Notes: generated by a model from the sequence alone, not told the origin. Shown: positions 25,084 through 38,154, counted from the stretch's first letter. The stretch: DNA of 64,000 bases from Fasciola hepatica (GCA_948099385.1 CANUEZ040000168.1:5123001-5187000), one strand, 5' to 3'. Made by a program: numbers and translations.

Positions 25084-26090
25084 GTAAAAACGCGCTACAT
25101 ATTTTCTCTTGTCCTTCGTTCGGTTGTAACGAGTTGCATTCAGAAAACGCTTCCTGACCACAGCGTCCTCTAGTCCTACTTTGAATGCATCAGTTGTGTG
25201 TGTCTGATTTTTTTCTGCTATCCTGAATGAAATATCAGTGCAGATTTGGTATCGCTGTTGGTATATGTTTCATATCGTCTTTTCACAACATTTCACTGTC
25301 TGCCTTTTCAGTCCCTTTACTAATGCGCGGATGAAGATCATATTTAGGTTTTTGTGTGCTCTACTTTCGCGGAAGCACGGAGTAGAACCCATGAGCGCAA
25401 CGGTCCGTGGGACCAATCAGGCTGACCGGCTGTCTTAATCTTGATGCACGAATTGGTTAACCTTCAGTTTCCAGTTCACCTTGGGCAAGTGATAACCATG
25501 CACTGAGTGCTCTGGTTCTGACTGTTCTATCTCAGCAACGTAACCGATCGGGAACTCGTGTCAAACCGTGGATAATTCGTTCCTGAACTTGACCTGACTG
25601 TCAACACTACTCACATTTTGTTCCTCGGTAATTGTTACCACTAGAGGACAGTAATTAATCATAACCGGCATTGTTGAAACTGAAATAGACTCAGAATAAC
25701 TGTGCCAACTACATATATGATAACCGATGAGAAAACCTTGTCTTGTAATGAATAAGCAGTCAGTTGTTGTGATTAGTTTGTCCGGTTAGCTCGGAGTCGT
25801 TTAAAACGAAGTTCGTTAAGAGTTTTTGATGCTTTGCCCGCACAAATTAATCTTGTGCGTGCAACTTATCAACTTGCCTGTCTTCCCTGCTCATGGCTTT
25901 CAATCACGCTCCACTTCCCACACAGTGAATACCTTGAATCTGCAACATGAACTATTGCAGTCCACAAACCGCTCTATCGGCTGCTCACACTACGCAGGTG
26001 AGTAAACGATCGCTTTTTCGTCATTTTCTGATATGCTTTATTTGAAATATTATCTCATCTGGATCACGTTAACTTGATTTCTTGGATAAT

Positions 26091-29000
26091 GAGGGCCGCA
26101 CTGCCCATTGCATCTAGCGGGATAGGTTGTGATAAGTGGGCTACTGCTCAGAATTCCCTCTCTTTTATTCAACCTCTATCTCCTGTCCCCAACCATCTCT
26201 CTTTGCCCCCACCTACCCACTCATAATGCTCCCACTATTAACAACTTGTTGCTCGCAACGGTTCGTTGTCAAATAGTGTCGGGAATAATCCACTGTCCTG
26301 TAACTAATTTTCTCAAGCCTCGTCAGCCTCTGAATCTGGGCTCCTTTAACGTGGATAGACTCATGCAGGTCAGTCAGAAGACGTGCCTAGCGCTCTCAAT
26401 GTACTCTCTGAAGATTGACGTGTGCGGCGTAAGTGAAACTCGTATCCAGGATTCGGGCAGTTTGATTCAGTTGACTGTTCATCGAGGTATTTTCTGTGCT
26501 CTTGAGGAGACGAAGCGGCTGGAGCTTCGTGTCAATGTGGTGTAGGAATAGTCTTGAATGACGAGGCTGAGACTGCCCTTTTTTAGACTGGATCCCGAAT
26601 AATAGTCGTTTATGTGCAGTTAGACTCGAGGGGTTAGTTGGCGCTCGAAAGGATAGTTGTGCTAAACGCAATTTGTTTGTGATCTCGGTCTATGCTCCAA
26701 CGGACTACAGCTCTGACATACAGAAGGATGAGTTCTATGATGCCCTGGCCACCCTCGTTCGCAGCAGTAAAGGCTGTGACATTGTATTGCTAGCAGGTGT
26801 TTTTTATGCACAAGTTGGGAAACTTAGTGGGCCGAAGCTTGTTTAGGTGGTCGTTTTGCTTTATCTACTCAGCACGCGGATAACGGGGATAAGGTTCTCC
26901 AGTTTTGTGCAGACAATCGATCATTCGTGTTTATTAGCAGTTTCCGACACAGTTTACGTCGCACAGCGACATGGCACTCTAACGTTTCAGGTATCCTGAG
27001 TCAGATTGATCATATCAGAGAAAGCTACTAGTGGCTGAGTTCTGTTCAGAACTGTAGATCTCAGTGGTCCACGTACGTAGAGTCGGACCATGCCTTAGTT
27101 CTAATGCGTTTATCACTCCGGCTTTATTGTCATGGACGCAAACCGGAAACCCGATTAGTCGTGCATCGTTTATGTGGTCCGGAAGTCCGCACCTGTTATG
27201 AACAGAAGTTAGCACATGAGCTTGGGTGTATGATGGGCGGTAAAGTAGATGAGCATTGGGCCCATATCCAGCAGGCGATGCACAACACTGGATTTCTCAC
27301 GAGTCGATGAGTCTAATGGAACAAACATGTCTGTTCTCGAACTGTAAGGAGATGAATAAGATGCGGAGGAATCCAACAAAACAAGTTTCGAAAAGCTCTA
27401 AGAATGATCGGGAAAATTGGTTGCTCAAGGTAGCCGAAGAAATGTAGGTATCAGCTGCTTCAGGTAACAGTAAAAGACCGTTCAAACTTATTCGCGACAC
27501 CTGTGGGCGAGGAATCGCGGTTAATGAATTGTTATGTGGTAAGAATGGGGAGCCTGTTTATGGTAAAAAGTAACGGTTCAAGCGTTAGGCCGAGTACTTC
27601 AAGGAACAGTTTGGCTTGCCACGCGGTAATATAGTTACTGCGAGGTCAACAGCTACGATTGATTCGGTGGTATCACTTGAACCCCTATAGAAAGTAAAAG
27701 TGGAGTCATGTATTCAATTACTAAAGCGCTTGAAAGCGGTGGGTCCTGACGAACTCCTCTCCCCCCAGTTCTTTTCTAACGAACGTATTCCGTTAATATG
27801 GGGTGAGTCATTGATTGTTCCCATCTTGAAGGGGTAATGCTGAATGATTGTAGTAATCATCGTGGGATTAGCCTAATTCTGATAGTTACCAAGGTATTAG
27901 TTTTGATTTTGCTGGGCTGTCTGACACCGGCTCGCGAGAGGAACGCACGCGAACAGTAGGTAGGATTCCGCCCAGGTCGAGGATGGATCGACGAGATTTT
28001 TACTCTTTGTCAATGAATTGAGACGCGCTACGCACACCGTCGACCGACAATAATGGTTTTCCTTGACTTGAAAACTGCGTTCGATTCAGTTGACCGGACA
28101 GCGCTATCCAGTGCTGTTCACCGGAAAGGTATGCCCCAGAAGTTGGTGAATGTGCTGAGGTCTTTGTTCTCTCATACTTCTGGCTGCATAAGGGTTTATT
28201 AAGAACTATCCAGTCGGTTCGAAACGACGATCGGTGTTCGACAGGGATCCGATTTTTCTATTCTTGTTTAATTTTATTCTGGACGAGATGATGGAGAATG
28301 TCTTGTGAGGTCCTGCGGATGTGGGCATCGAACTAGGAAATGGTGGGAAGCTGTCTGACCTAGATTATGCAGACGATCTTGTCTGGTTGTTTGATTGCGC
28401 GGAACATGCGCACGATGCACTAGATAGACTTGCGGGAACTGTAGGTCCATTTGGCATGCGCTTTGCACCTCCAAAGTGTGAAGTGATGTCTTGTAAGACT
28501 GGACGTTAACGATTGCGAGCTTGATGCTCAATGGGGAGGAACTAGCAATTGTCGACCGCTTTAGTTACCTCGGCAGCAGCGTGACAACATGTGGGAGATG
28601 AACGTGCGTCTGGTTGACTGTCTTTTGGACTCGACGTTTCACGCACAAACCTCAGGTCAACCGACGAACCTGCGCTGGGAAGCACCAGACTCGAGTCTAA
28701 AGGACAGTCAACCAAACAGAGATTCAACAATCCTACACACTACTTGGAAGCAATTGCGTGCGTCTATCCAAGGTTGGAGGGGCGTACGCTGGACTAAAGC
28801 ATCCGTGGTGCCGACCTGATATTTCGCTTATGTTGAAAGGTCATGTTTGTGTGTGCGGTGTCGCAGTTTGTTCAGTTTTGTTGAATGGTTTCGAGACTTG
28901 GGGTCTGTGTGCAGAAGATATTCGTCGTCTTGAGGTTTTCGAGCATCGATGTTAGCGTCTTATCGCTAAGATTGGATACAATGTTCGACTGAGTGAGCAA

Positions 29001-29569
29001 TGCTGAGATCAGAACTCGAGTATCTGACACTAGTTGGGAGGATGTTCTATCAGCGTATCCAGCTCAATAGAATTCGTTTGTTGAGGCACGTGTTACGTTT
29101 GGGAAACCCACGTCTACCATACCGTGCCATGTTTTCCGTTTTTCCTTGGGAATGGAAGAAGCCACATGGCGGTCAACAGATGGCTTAGCAACGCGGAATG
29201 AGAAAATGTACAGCGAACTCAGGAAACGTAGGTGCCTCATGTCTTCGTGGTTTGTGGCGAAAGTTCCACCAACCAGTTGGCTGGAGACACTGGAGGATAT
29301 GAGAGCGGACCGTGAACAGTGGGGATCGTGTTGTCACTTTCTGTCTAATCAGAATGATTGATCAATGTGCGTTTGTACAGTTAGACCGTGTATTGGGTGT
29401 GTTGGCTACTAGGACATGGTTTCTTTTTTCCACCTGTTTGGGTCCACATCGTATGCATGTTGTGTACTCATGTTTTTTGATTGCTACGCGCCAGATGGTC
29501 AGAAAGGCAGTAGTCAGTGGGGCTTGCCCCACTGTTTAACGCTGTTGTATGATGATGATGATGATGATG
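26091..29569 (+). mobile_element. RTE-like retrotransposon, longest copy, with (GAT)n tail
   Basis: The most complete copy. The endonuclease (26320-27130) is near-identical to the 14-kb copy. RT follows: LKTAFDSVDRTALSS, then GVRQGSDFSILV, LDYADDLVWLFDCAEHAHDA and FGMRFAPPKCEVMSCKTG. The C-terminus reads RIRLLRHVLRLGNPRLPYRA and WLETLEDMRADREQW. It ends in about seven GAT units (29549-29569); short tandem tails are typical of RTE elements. The endonuclease box GDFNA reads LAGVFYA, and stops interrupt both domains, so it is inactive. Confidence 0.82.
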
Positions 29570-30000
29570 TGCACCCTCAGTTGAATGTGCCTTTCGACTA
29601 GAAGGTTGCTTTCTCTCTGTTTCCTAATGGCCTTCTACTTCTTCTGAGCAGTTTTCCTGGCTCAGAGCTCACGATAACCCGAAACAGTCTTGGAGGTTTT
29701 CTATGAAGCGGTTCATCTTGTGCCACTTAAATTCACGAAAGTACCCGCAGTTATTTCTTCCGGCGTACATAGATTTAAACCTCACATTTTAACCCAACTG
29801 CGTTTCAGCGGCCACTTGAAGCACGCAGAAATGTTTATCTGCTCCATACTGTATTCATAAATGAGAGTGATAACCGTTGTTTGCTGAATCACTATTCTTT
29901 ACTTGTCACCCCATGCATCACAAACTTCTGCCTCTCGTAGTAAGTGCTCCGAGATGTCACTATTTTTCTGACGGTAGCCTTCTTTGTTACACCGTTCTAG

Positions 30001-30373
30001 TGCACTCAACCAACACCGCCTCCTCCACCATCGGTCGCATTGTCACTATCCCAACCACACCTCGTTTCTACGGCCAGGACGATATGGGTGTGCCAACTTC
30101 GTTAGGGACACGTACTTACTCTCAGTCATCCGCGATCCGAGAATCTGTACGACGGCGGAGTAATTCGTTCTCCAATTTGGCCCACGTAAATCCAGATAGG
30201 GATCTCATGGTGCCTGCGTCGTTTGCTCCCGTGAAGACCCAAATGACCGACTCACAAAATTCTTCAGACGAATATTTCTTTGTACAATCGGAAGTGGAAC
30301 ATTCGAACCGAGCCGCGGAACCCGTGTGTCGATGCCCTGGTTGTTGCACGGCACTTGAACGATATGCCCATCG
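30001..30373 (+). CDS. USP47: USP47-like exon coding a disordered linker, phase 1 to 2
   Basis: The exon starts after CGTTCTAG and ends before GTAATC. It codes about 124 residues rich in Ser, Thr and charged residues, including RESVRRRSNSFSNLAHVNPD and SQNSSDEYFFVQSEVEHSN. USP47 has a long disordered, serine-rich and acidic linker at this place between its ubiquitin-like folds, so poor conservation is expected. RRRSNSF looks like a basophilic kinase site (inference). Start phase 1 and end phase 2 match both neighbours. Confidence 0.68.
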
Positions 30374-31667
30374 GTAATCTTAAGTGATTGCTGCGATCGT
30401 TTGTGTTTTTTTCGTTCTTATACTCTTCTGATACAAGGTCGTGAACCCATTTGGGTCACCTCCGCGTGTTTCAAATGCTTCGATCAGTTTGGATGTGTTT
30501 TAAGAGTGTCAGGACCGATCAAAATTCGGCGTGTATCGAAAAACCAGTGCGTCGTGGTTCGGCAGACTGGGAAATTGTGATGTCAATAACGTGGCCTTGT
30601 CGATGAAAATTTGAACCAGTCAACACTTTGGTTATCACGAGTAACCGTTGTGAATCCAAAATGACTCTAATCTTCGGTCCGCAATAATCGACCATTCAAC
30701 TATCGCCGATCAGGCTGAATAATTGGTGGCAAGCTTTTGTATCACCTGATTGGTTTATAATTCGTCGAGTCTGTAACACCGCTCATATGTTCCTACTAAT
30801 CGTTCGTGTATGTCATCTTGAGCGAATGCTTTTTGACTGACTGATTTTTCTTGATACGCGGCTCTCAAATTATGGTACGTTTTCTATCTTGAAACGATTT
30901 TACCAAATGCCTAACGTAATCGACGTTATCGTAGAACCTATAGTTGACACGAGGAGCCGGGATCTCAGAGAGTACAAAATACAGGTGGGTTTTCTATCGT
31001 TATCATTAACACTATAACATCATGAAGAAAGTTTCCTATTTGTCGAGGGTCATTGTACGTCCCTCTTCCTCTTCACACACGGAGAGAAAGACCAAAACAG
31101 AGTTTGTTCATCACTGTCGCGTTCTTATTCGTAATCAATCATACCGCTGAATTTTACCGAATAGAGTCGTCTTTACCTTATTACCCATGCTTGTCCTTGA
31201 ATAAATATAATGGGGACTTTTTTGTAAAATATTGCATCATAATGCAGTGCCAACACTCAACGCAACTGAAACCCATGGAAGCATTAATGTACCGCTGTTG
31301 TATCCAGTTGTTTGTTGGGAATCATCATAAGTAGTGCACATCCACCCAGCCCCAACTAGGACTTGAACCTGGAATGCACGCTTGTTCTCTGAGATCGGCG
31401 ATTTACGTCGGCTGGTGGTCCTGCAGTCTGTTGCACGTTTGATTCGGCCTTATTGGACAGGTCGGATTTGTTCGTTTAGACTACTTCATGCAGATGCATC
31501 CGGATGTGACAGCTATCGGCGTGACTTGGTCCCATTCAGCCATAATTTTTCTGCTCTTCGTGAACTTTGCCACACCGGTTGGGCTCTCAGTTGAGTAACG
31601 GCAACCAAAACCTCGCTTCACGGAAACTAGGCCGCATTCATTCTTCTTTTTTCTTATCCGTTCCCAG

Positions 31668-31821
31668 TGCTCTGAATTTCGAATCCAATGCCTATGAGGA
31701 CACGGCTTTCTCGGACGCCTGTGTACCCAGCTATCGCGCTTGCATAGATAAATGGGTCAGTATGATCGACCTATGTCGACTTTTGGGCGAGTATCTGAAC
31801 GTGAATCCAAAGTGTATTCAA
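31668..31821 (+). CDS. USP47: USP47-like exon, phase 2 to 0
   Basis: The exon follows CCGTTCCCAG and ends before GTGAGT. After completing an Arg codon it codes 51 residues, starting ALNFESNAYEDTAFSDACVP and ending LGEYLNVNPKCIQ. The segment KWVSMIDLCRLLGEYLNVNPKCIQ resembles the USP47 stretch KWLMVHVDK..FKQHLEPFVGV..FKVFRV, the start of another ubiquitin-like fold. Confidence 0.75.
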
Positions 31822-32205
31822 GTGAGTGCTACACCCATTCATGTTTTGATCCTATTTTTATTTATTCAGTTGTGCGATGTGCCCGTACTGTTTTCTTTAT
31901 ACCATTGACAATTATTTATCAATGCAGAAGCGCATTGTTCCCATAAACGCAAAGACACTCAGTTACATGGGGTTTCTGTTAGTGCTATAGTCCAGAAGAC
32001 GTGTCTGGTAAATAGCTCGTTTATTGAAAACGACTCGTTCGGAAGTCATCAAAATCAGTCAAACGAAACAGCAATGCTTATATAGATATCAGTTGTCCAG
32101 TCGACTTGAAGGCAGCCGTAATCCGACCGGGGATGCAATCACGGGGTTTGTGTGCCTTTCTTCATCTTCAGTCCGTGTGACGTAATCACGTCCATCATCG
32201 CTCCA

Positions 32206-33170
32206 TTACTGCCCGTACTTGTGTTTTGCGCAACACACACACCACGCGTTTATATATAAGGTTTCAAGAGTCCTAGTCAGGACAGCCTGTTGCCCTGCCT
32301 GGCAAAGTGTGCGGACCGTGAAAGCACCTAGGTGAAGAGGATGCTTAGGTCGGAACATGGTTCCTTTTTCTTCCTCTGTCTGTAATTTGCTACCCTTCCC
32401 GAGAGCTACAAGTTCACAGCCACGGCTCATTGGGGCTTCTAGTACGCACTTAGAATTGGAACGTAGAGGATGAAGAACAGAGAGGTAAGGGGTGTTTCCC
32501 GAATGATCCCTGGAGGTTTCCGAGCACACCATACTTCGCGGGCATGCACACCGCAGAAGGGGTTTTTCTTTGAGAACCCTAACCGGAGCCTTTGACTCAA
32601 AGGTCTAACCCACAAGGCAGTGAGGCGTTAACCCAGTACGAGAACGTGACCGAAGCACCCGTGAAAAAACTTCCTCTGGTCTGTCACGTGAGACCTGATT
32701 ACTGCATGCGTTTTGTCTTGTCTTCGCTGGTACTTTGTTATCGATCCGCTTTTCGGACTCAGTCCTTAACCCCATGCACCCAATGGAGCAAGCGGAACGT
32801 GGACGGGGCAGCATTCTTTGGGCTAGAGACTGCCCAGCTTAAGTGTACAATAGCTGCCCAATGAAGTGCGATGACTTCTTCCACCGTCAAGAGAAACCCC
32901 AGGTATTCCACTCCTATGTCCATCTAGTGGGGGGTTTTAGACCGGTAAACTGCTCCTCTCCGTGTTTATTCCCTGGAGTGTCCTCTCTAGGGGCATAGTG
33001 GTTAGAACCAGAAGTTGCCCATCAACTGGTTCTGAGACTGGACTTCGTCTGGCCTCCACCCACTGGCCTGTCAGGCATGATTGAATTTCCGGATTAAGGA
33101 AGCCATCTTGCATAGCTCTTGGATCATGGAGGCACGCGAGCCATCACACCACGTCAAGGTACAGCCTCGT
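32206..33170 (-). mobile_element. RTE-like 5' end and endonuclease start (minus strand)
   Basis: The 5' leader starts near 33170 and runs leftward. The endonuclease start reads LHLGAFTVRTLCQAGQQAVL near 32340-32270, like the LGSFNVDRLMQ segment of the 14-kb copy but another subfamily. The first roughly 360 nt are a near-perfect inverted copy of 34166-34524. Confidence 0.7.
32809..33170. repeat. Inverted repeat, left arm
   Basis: Reading both arms through, I found no mismatch over the central 340 nt against the reverse complement of 34166-34524. Marker: GCCCCTAGAGAGGACACTCC in the right arm, its complement near 32977-32996 here. The arms are about 1.0 kb apart. Confidence 0.9.
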
Positions 33171-33514
33171 CGTGGTGATGAGTGATTCAGTTCTGCTCAG
33201 TTCATCCAAACATTGACCCTAAGATTGAACGCTTTCGTGTTTGTTAACACCCGGTATAAACTGGAGATTGAATACATTTTTCCTAAGAACTAAATAAGGT
33301 GTGAGGCAATGGCAATGAACTGGTTTTCTACGGCTCGTATTTGTTATCAGTTTTTTTGTATTTTCCAGTGGTTCTCAGGCTTCATTTTTAGCTAAATATG
33401 TGGTCGATAATTTGCTGGAAGCCCTGTTAGGAAGAGAAGTTCTTTCTGTACGATTGTTGTGGATCGTTCCTTGCTATATTTCTGCATGAATTTGGTGTAC
33501 CAAACAAGCAAAAG

Positions 33515-33680
33515 ATGTTCGAATGCAATTACACTAATGAGTGCAGCACTCCGCTACGTCACTTGATGCATCCCACAATCTGGTAGTTGAAGCTCATGGG
33601 CTCCCATTTGGTAGCTCAACACCTACACGGTTAAGCCACTCGACCAAGATTCTCATGCCTTTTCGCCACATAATGTACCG
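33515..33680 (-). mobile_element. Degenerate RTE-like 3' end fragment
   Basis: TTCGAATGCAATTACACTAA and the following CCGCTACGTCACTTGATGCA track the minus-strand 3' end seen near 19.5 kb, with many changes. Confidence 0.35.
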
Positions 33681-34165
33681 GCCATTTCGATCTTTCCTTT
33701 CGTCGGGGACTAGCCAAAAACGATCTGGAACAATGTTAACAACTTACACCAGGCCATGCATCGACGAGAAGAATGGCGCCAAAGCTTGCTAGAGATGCAT
33801 CATGTACTGCAATGATGTGAACCCTAAATGAAAAGAGTTTAGGAACTACATTCCATCTTAGAAGCGATACAAAACCACGTACACCATGAATCACGAAGTG
33901 AAAATTGTGTATGAAATCAAACGATGGGAAACAGCATACGACACTTGTGAGTTTACTACAATATCTTCAGCCGCCTCGGAACGGTTCGGTCGCTCCAGTT
34001 ACCGTCTTACGTTGTCCTCTGATCTAATACCAACAGCAGACTTACCAGGGCCTCGTATGATTCGCTTCCCTCCAAGGCTCACAGTCTTGGTTGCCGGATC
34101 TACCCAGGACAGGATCACTTGGCTTCATGATGACGTGATCATGAAGTCTCATGGATATCACGATA

Positions 34166-34524
34166 AGACTGCACCTTGACGTGGTGTGATGGCTCGCGTG
34201 CCTCCATGATCCAAGAGCTATGCAAGATGGCTTCCTTAATCCGGAAATTCAATCATGCCTGACAGGCCAGTGGGTGGAGGCCAGACGAAGTCCAGTCTCA
34301 GAACCAGTTGATGGGCAACTTCTGGTTCTAACCACTATGCCCCTAGAGAGGACACTCCAGGGAATAAACACGGAGAGGAGCAGTTTACCGGTCTAAAACC
34401 CCCCACTAGATGGACATAGGAGTGGAATACCTGGGGTTTCTCTTGACGGTGGAAGAAGTCATCGCACTTCATTGGGCAGCTATTGTACACTTAAGCTGGG
34501 CAGTCTCTAGCCCAAAGAATGCTG
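34166..34524. repeat. Inverted repeat, right arm
   Basis: Partner of the arm at 32809-33170. It is the 5' leader of the plus-strand RTE-like copy that follows. Confidence 0.9.
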
Positions 34525-36277
34525 ACAATGCTCGCAACCTTTTCCGTTTGAATAAAGGTACTGGTCCACGGAAGTCTTGTGTAAGTCAGTTAGTTATGGA
34601 ATTCGATGGCTCACTGATTCACTCTCAGGGATGTCGTCTGGAGCGTTTCGTGGAGCACTTTGGGGACCAGTTCAGTTGGCCAACTTCAACGGTGGACCTT
34701 GCAAGTATTCCTGACAGTGAAACGGTGCAGATAGACATCAGTCCTTCGTCGGAGATGGAGATTATGCGGAAGATAGGTTACTTGAAAGGTACAAAGTCGC
34801 TGGACTGGATTGTTTATTTCCATCTTTTTTTCAAGGATGGAGGCGAAGCTTTGGTTTCGGAGTTAACAAAAATCCGCGTTATTTGGGATAGTGAGCAGAT
34901 TCCGAGGGAATGGTGTGAATCGGTGAGTGTGCTGATTTACAAGAAACGTGACGGGTCGTTTTGTGAAAACTACAAAAGGAAATTATCTCGGTAAGTATCG
35001 CGTCTAAACTGCTCCCCGAACATATTCCCCACCGATTATCCAGTGCCCCCTGAAATGTGTACGCGTGAGAATCAAGCTGATTCCAGACCTGTTCGTGATT
35101 GTGTCGACCGCATCTTTACTCTTGGGCAAACCTGAGACCATAGACACATCTTCCGTAGGCGCACAATCTCTGTTTTTTCTTTATCTGAAAGCGGTGTTCG
35201 ACTCCGTCGACCGCACAGTTCTCTGGCATTGTCTCCCATTGAAGATTGTGCCGGTGAAGTTCATTTCTCCTTTTCGGTGCTTGTATGCGAGCAGACAATA
35301 AACTGTCTGACTTGGAATGTGCGGACGATATTGTTCTTCTGAGTGAAGATCCAGGTAAGTTGCAAGCTCTTTTAGATAGCCTAAACAACAGTGTAGGAAT
35401 GTTTGGGATGTGGTTTGCACCTTCGAAGTGTAAAATGCTGCTGCAGGACTGGGTTGACTCAACAGCAAACCTTGTGTTGGCAGGGGAAGCTCTAGCTGAA
35501 GTAAGTAAATTTTATTTCTTGGGCAGGTACATCTCACCAGATAAAGAGTCATCGCATACACAGAATACACGTTTAGCTTTTACCAACCTCCGTCATCTGT
35601 GGCGTCAGCGTGACATCCGATTGTGTTTTGAGGGTAGAGTGTACAACGCGGCGATTAGGTCCGTTCTGTTATACGGTTCCGAAACATGGCCGTTGAGGAT
35701 AGAAGATAGGCGAAGACTGTTGGTGTTCGAGCACCGATGTCTGCGTAGCATTGCCCGATAATGGTGGTAACCGTATCAACTATGCTGAGATCCAGCGTAA
35801 GGTGTTGGGAACCAGAGGTCAGTCTCTGGATCAAGTACCGAACCTAAACAGGTTGAGATGGTTGGGACATGTGTTACGCATGCCCACGGATAGGTTTCCT
35901 CATTGTATGCTGTTCTGTGAGGCAGGTGGTGATTAGAAGGTTGGTCGAAGTGGTCAGTCCATGATATGGCAAAAAGGTATGAAATCCTTGACCAGTGGAC
36001 TTGGCCGAGTAGATCATGTTAGACATCCAGGTTGGGGTCCACGTAATCCGCCTACTAAATATTGGGAGGCATTAAGTGATATGGCTAGGTGTCGCGGTCA
36101 TTGGAGTAGAGACATTCGGGCTCTTTGCTTGTCGTCTTGATATCCCCTTGATACTTTGACTTTTTGGGTCCTTATCACTATGCTTCTATTCTTTTCGCCC
36201 TTTACTGGACGATGCCCTAAGGTAGCAACTGAAACGAGAGCACAGAAGTGCAAGGTTAATGGTTGAATAAACTGAAA
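34166..36277 (+). mobile_element. RTE-like retrotransposon with endonuclease deleted
   Basis: The 5' leader joins directly near 34524 to the linker ahead of RT: NARNLFRLNKGTGPRKSCVS, FVEHFGDQFSWPTSTVDLAS, then FFKDGGEALVSELTKIRVIW and IYKKRDGSFCENYKRKL. RT pieces follow: KAVFDSVDRTVLWHC and ECADDIVLLSEDPGKLQALL. The C-terminus has VLLYGSETWPLRIEDRRRLL, VFEHRCLRSIAR and LNRLRWLGHVLRMPTDRFPH. The block between LWHCL and CADD present in the 11-kb copy is missing near 35286. The 3' tail GGTTAATGGTTGAATAAACT fixes the end near 36277. Confidence 0.82.
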
Positions 36278-36817
36278 TGAATTCTACGTCACTTGAAAAC
36301 CAAGGTTTAGTTTTTTTTTTTGAACGAACAGTTTTTGTACCTTTTATCGGTGTTCCTAAGAAAAAGAAAGTGAAAGTGGAATACAATTTAAGGAACGCTG
36401 CCATTTTTTCTGTTCTCAGTTCTTATCAAGAAACCAACCGATACTCTGTCGACAGCCAACAAGACTAACACGAAAATGGACTATAGACTATTGAGTTCCA
36501 TGTGCAATATTCTAATCCCGCTACCGCCGCCACCACCTGCACCGGTCCGCTTGATGCTCAACGGCCCTTTCTTTGCCGTCTGCTTGTTGATCTACTAATG
36601 TCTTGTATGGTTCACCAGTTTACTTTTCGGGCAGTGGTTGTCGGTTTTTTTGGATATTGCAAAAGGCCTTGATGGCCATTCCTATACTCAGGCATGTAGT
36701 AAAATGTAACGCGGAATGATATCAAGTCATCAGGTCGTTTATCATGCTGCTCGATTTTCAGCGACCCTGTTAGAATTATTTCCTTCGTTGTATTTTCGAT
36801 CCCCTTTTTCTGCTCAG

Positions 36818-36874
36818 GTTCGCAGAGGTCCATATTCCTCGTTCGGTTCTGGAATTCTACGTCCCCAGGAGGAG
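36818..36874 (+). CDS. USP47: USP47-like short exon, phase 0 to 0
   Basis: A 19-codon exon between TTTTTCTGCTCAG and GTAGGT, coding VRRGPYSSFGSGILRPQEE. It continues the strand KCIQ of the exon ending at 31821; the join CIQVRRGPYSSFGSGILRPQ follows [20 protein letters not shown] of USP47. Introns of 5.0 and 6.4 kb flank it. Confidence 0.7.
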
Positions 36875-37689
36875 GTAGGTAACATACTTCATTCTGTCAG
36901 TATATCTGCTTTTCGTCGTTTGACAGACTTCGCAAGTGTGTCTTATCTCCTCTGTCGTGTGACTTCGCTATCTACCACCCAAGTTGTCTCATCCGGATCA
37001 CTATTCCGGTTCGCAAAACCCCGTCTCTACTCAGTAAGATCACCAGTGATAGTCGAGTGCTCCATATCATAGATTAAAATGCGTATAAACCTTGTGGAAG
37101 ATTAGGCTACACACACCGATGGTAGATTGGAAACGTCCAAAGGCATAAACGGGGTCACCTTTGAGTAAAGCTGTGCCGCTCCATTGTCGAGACTCATTTA
37201 TGCAGTTCGTTTCTGTTCAAACCGGGGTCGGATTGGATCAACCCAGTCCCGAGGCAGTGTCTGTACTTTAGAAGTTTTGGATATGTGTGAAGTCGTCATG
37301 CTTTACTTTCATCTGCAGGCATACCTGTGTTCGGTTTCTTATTTGTCTCTTGCCTGCGTTTGATCCGATGGAGGAGTAATTTCATTTTCAGACAAGATAT
37401 GCAGGAAATTCTGTTATGCATACCTCGTTTTTTGCAATTACTTTTGAACCAAATTACAGGTTGATCAAATTTGAAACACTATTTTGTCAAGCTATTAGTA
37501 AATGAAATACGCAAACGGATTTGAGGCATGAAACAGATAAATCGCCTTTTCGCGGAAAATGTGCCCGGAAGGGTGAAAATGCTAATAAATCCGCATCTAG
37601 ACGAATGTCAGAAACAACCAGCTGGTTACGGAACACGATGGTCTTTATTGTTAAGGACAGAGATATAACGTTGTAATATGCTTCCAACT

Positions 37690-37995
37690 ATGTTCCGGAT
37701 GGCCTCAAGTCCTATACTGTCCATTGGTCGAGGATGGCGGACATTAAGTCGACCAAAGTGCCGAAGACTCCTGTGTTCACGTAGATTCGATTTGATCATA
37801 GACCCAAAACGTTTTCAACTGGGTGCAAGTCTGGGCTGTGAACGGTACAATAGCCACATTCTGAAGAAGTCAGCCGTAGGTATGACCGTGTTGTTATGTT
37901 GGAATATAGTGGTCCTTAGTCAATTTTCAGTGATAGTCGGGAGCAAGAATTTATTCTGTGTTCTGATGTACGAGTCAGTCGGCTACCTCCCATCT
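37690..37995 (-). mobile_element. Tc1/mariner transposase relic
   Basis: On minus, two frames give FQHNNTVIPTADFF and then SPDLHPVENVLGL. Tc1/mariner transposases carry FQxDNxxxH and SPDLNPIENLW around the second and third catalytic acids. In the first box the expected Asp is Asn, and frameshifts and stops separate the pieces. I could not define terminal inverted repeats. Confidence 0.7.
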
Positions 37996-38154
37996 TAGAC
38001 TGCTAACTGAGATTTTTAGTCCTGAAAAGCCGCACCTCAGCCCACCACAGCTATCACCGAATTCTCGATGGCTGAGACCAAGGTTGCCTTTCCTGAAGTC
38101 CTGTCAGTTGTGTATGACTCTGCCAGGGCGGTCTAGATAAGCTTTTTATCATTG

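Noticed and set aside
30865..30985. A protein-like stretch (MPNVIDVIVEPIVDTRSRDL) ending at CAG-GTGGGT
   Set aside because: No acceptor upstream and its end phase 0 clashes with the phase-2 exon at 31668; flanking exons already match each other.
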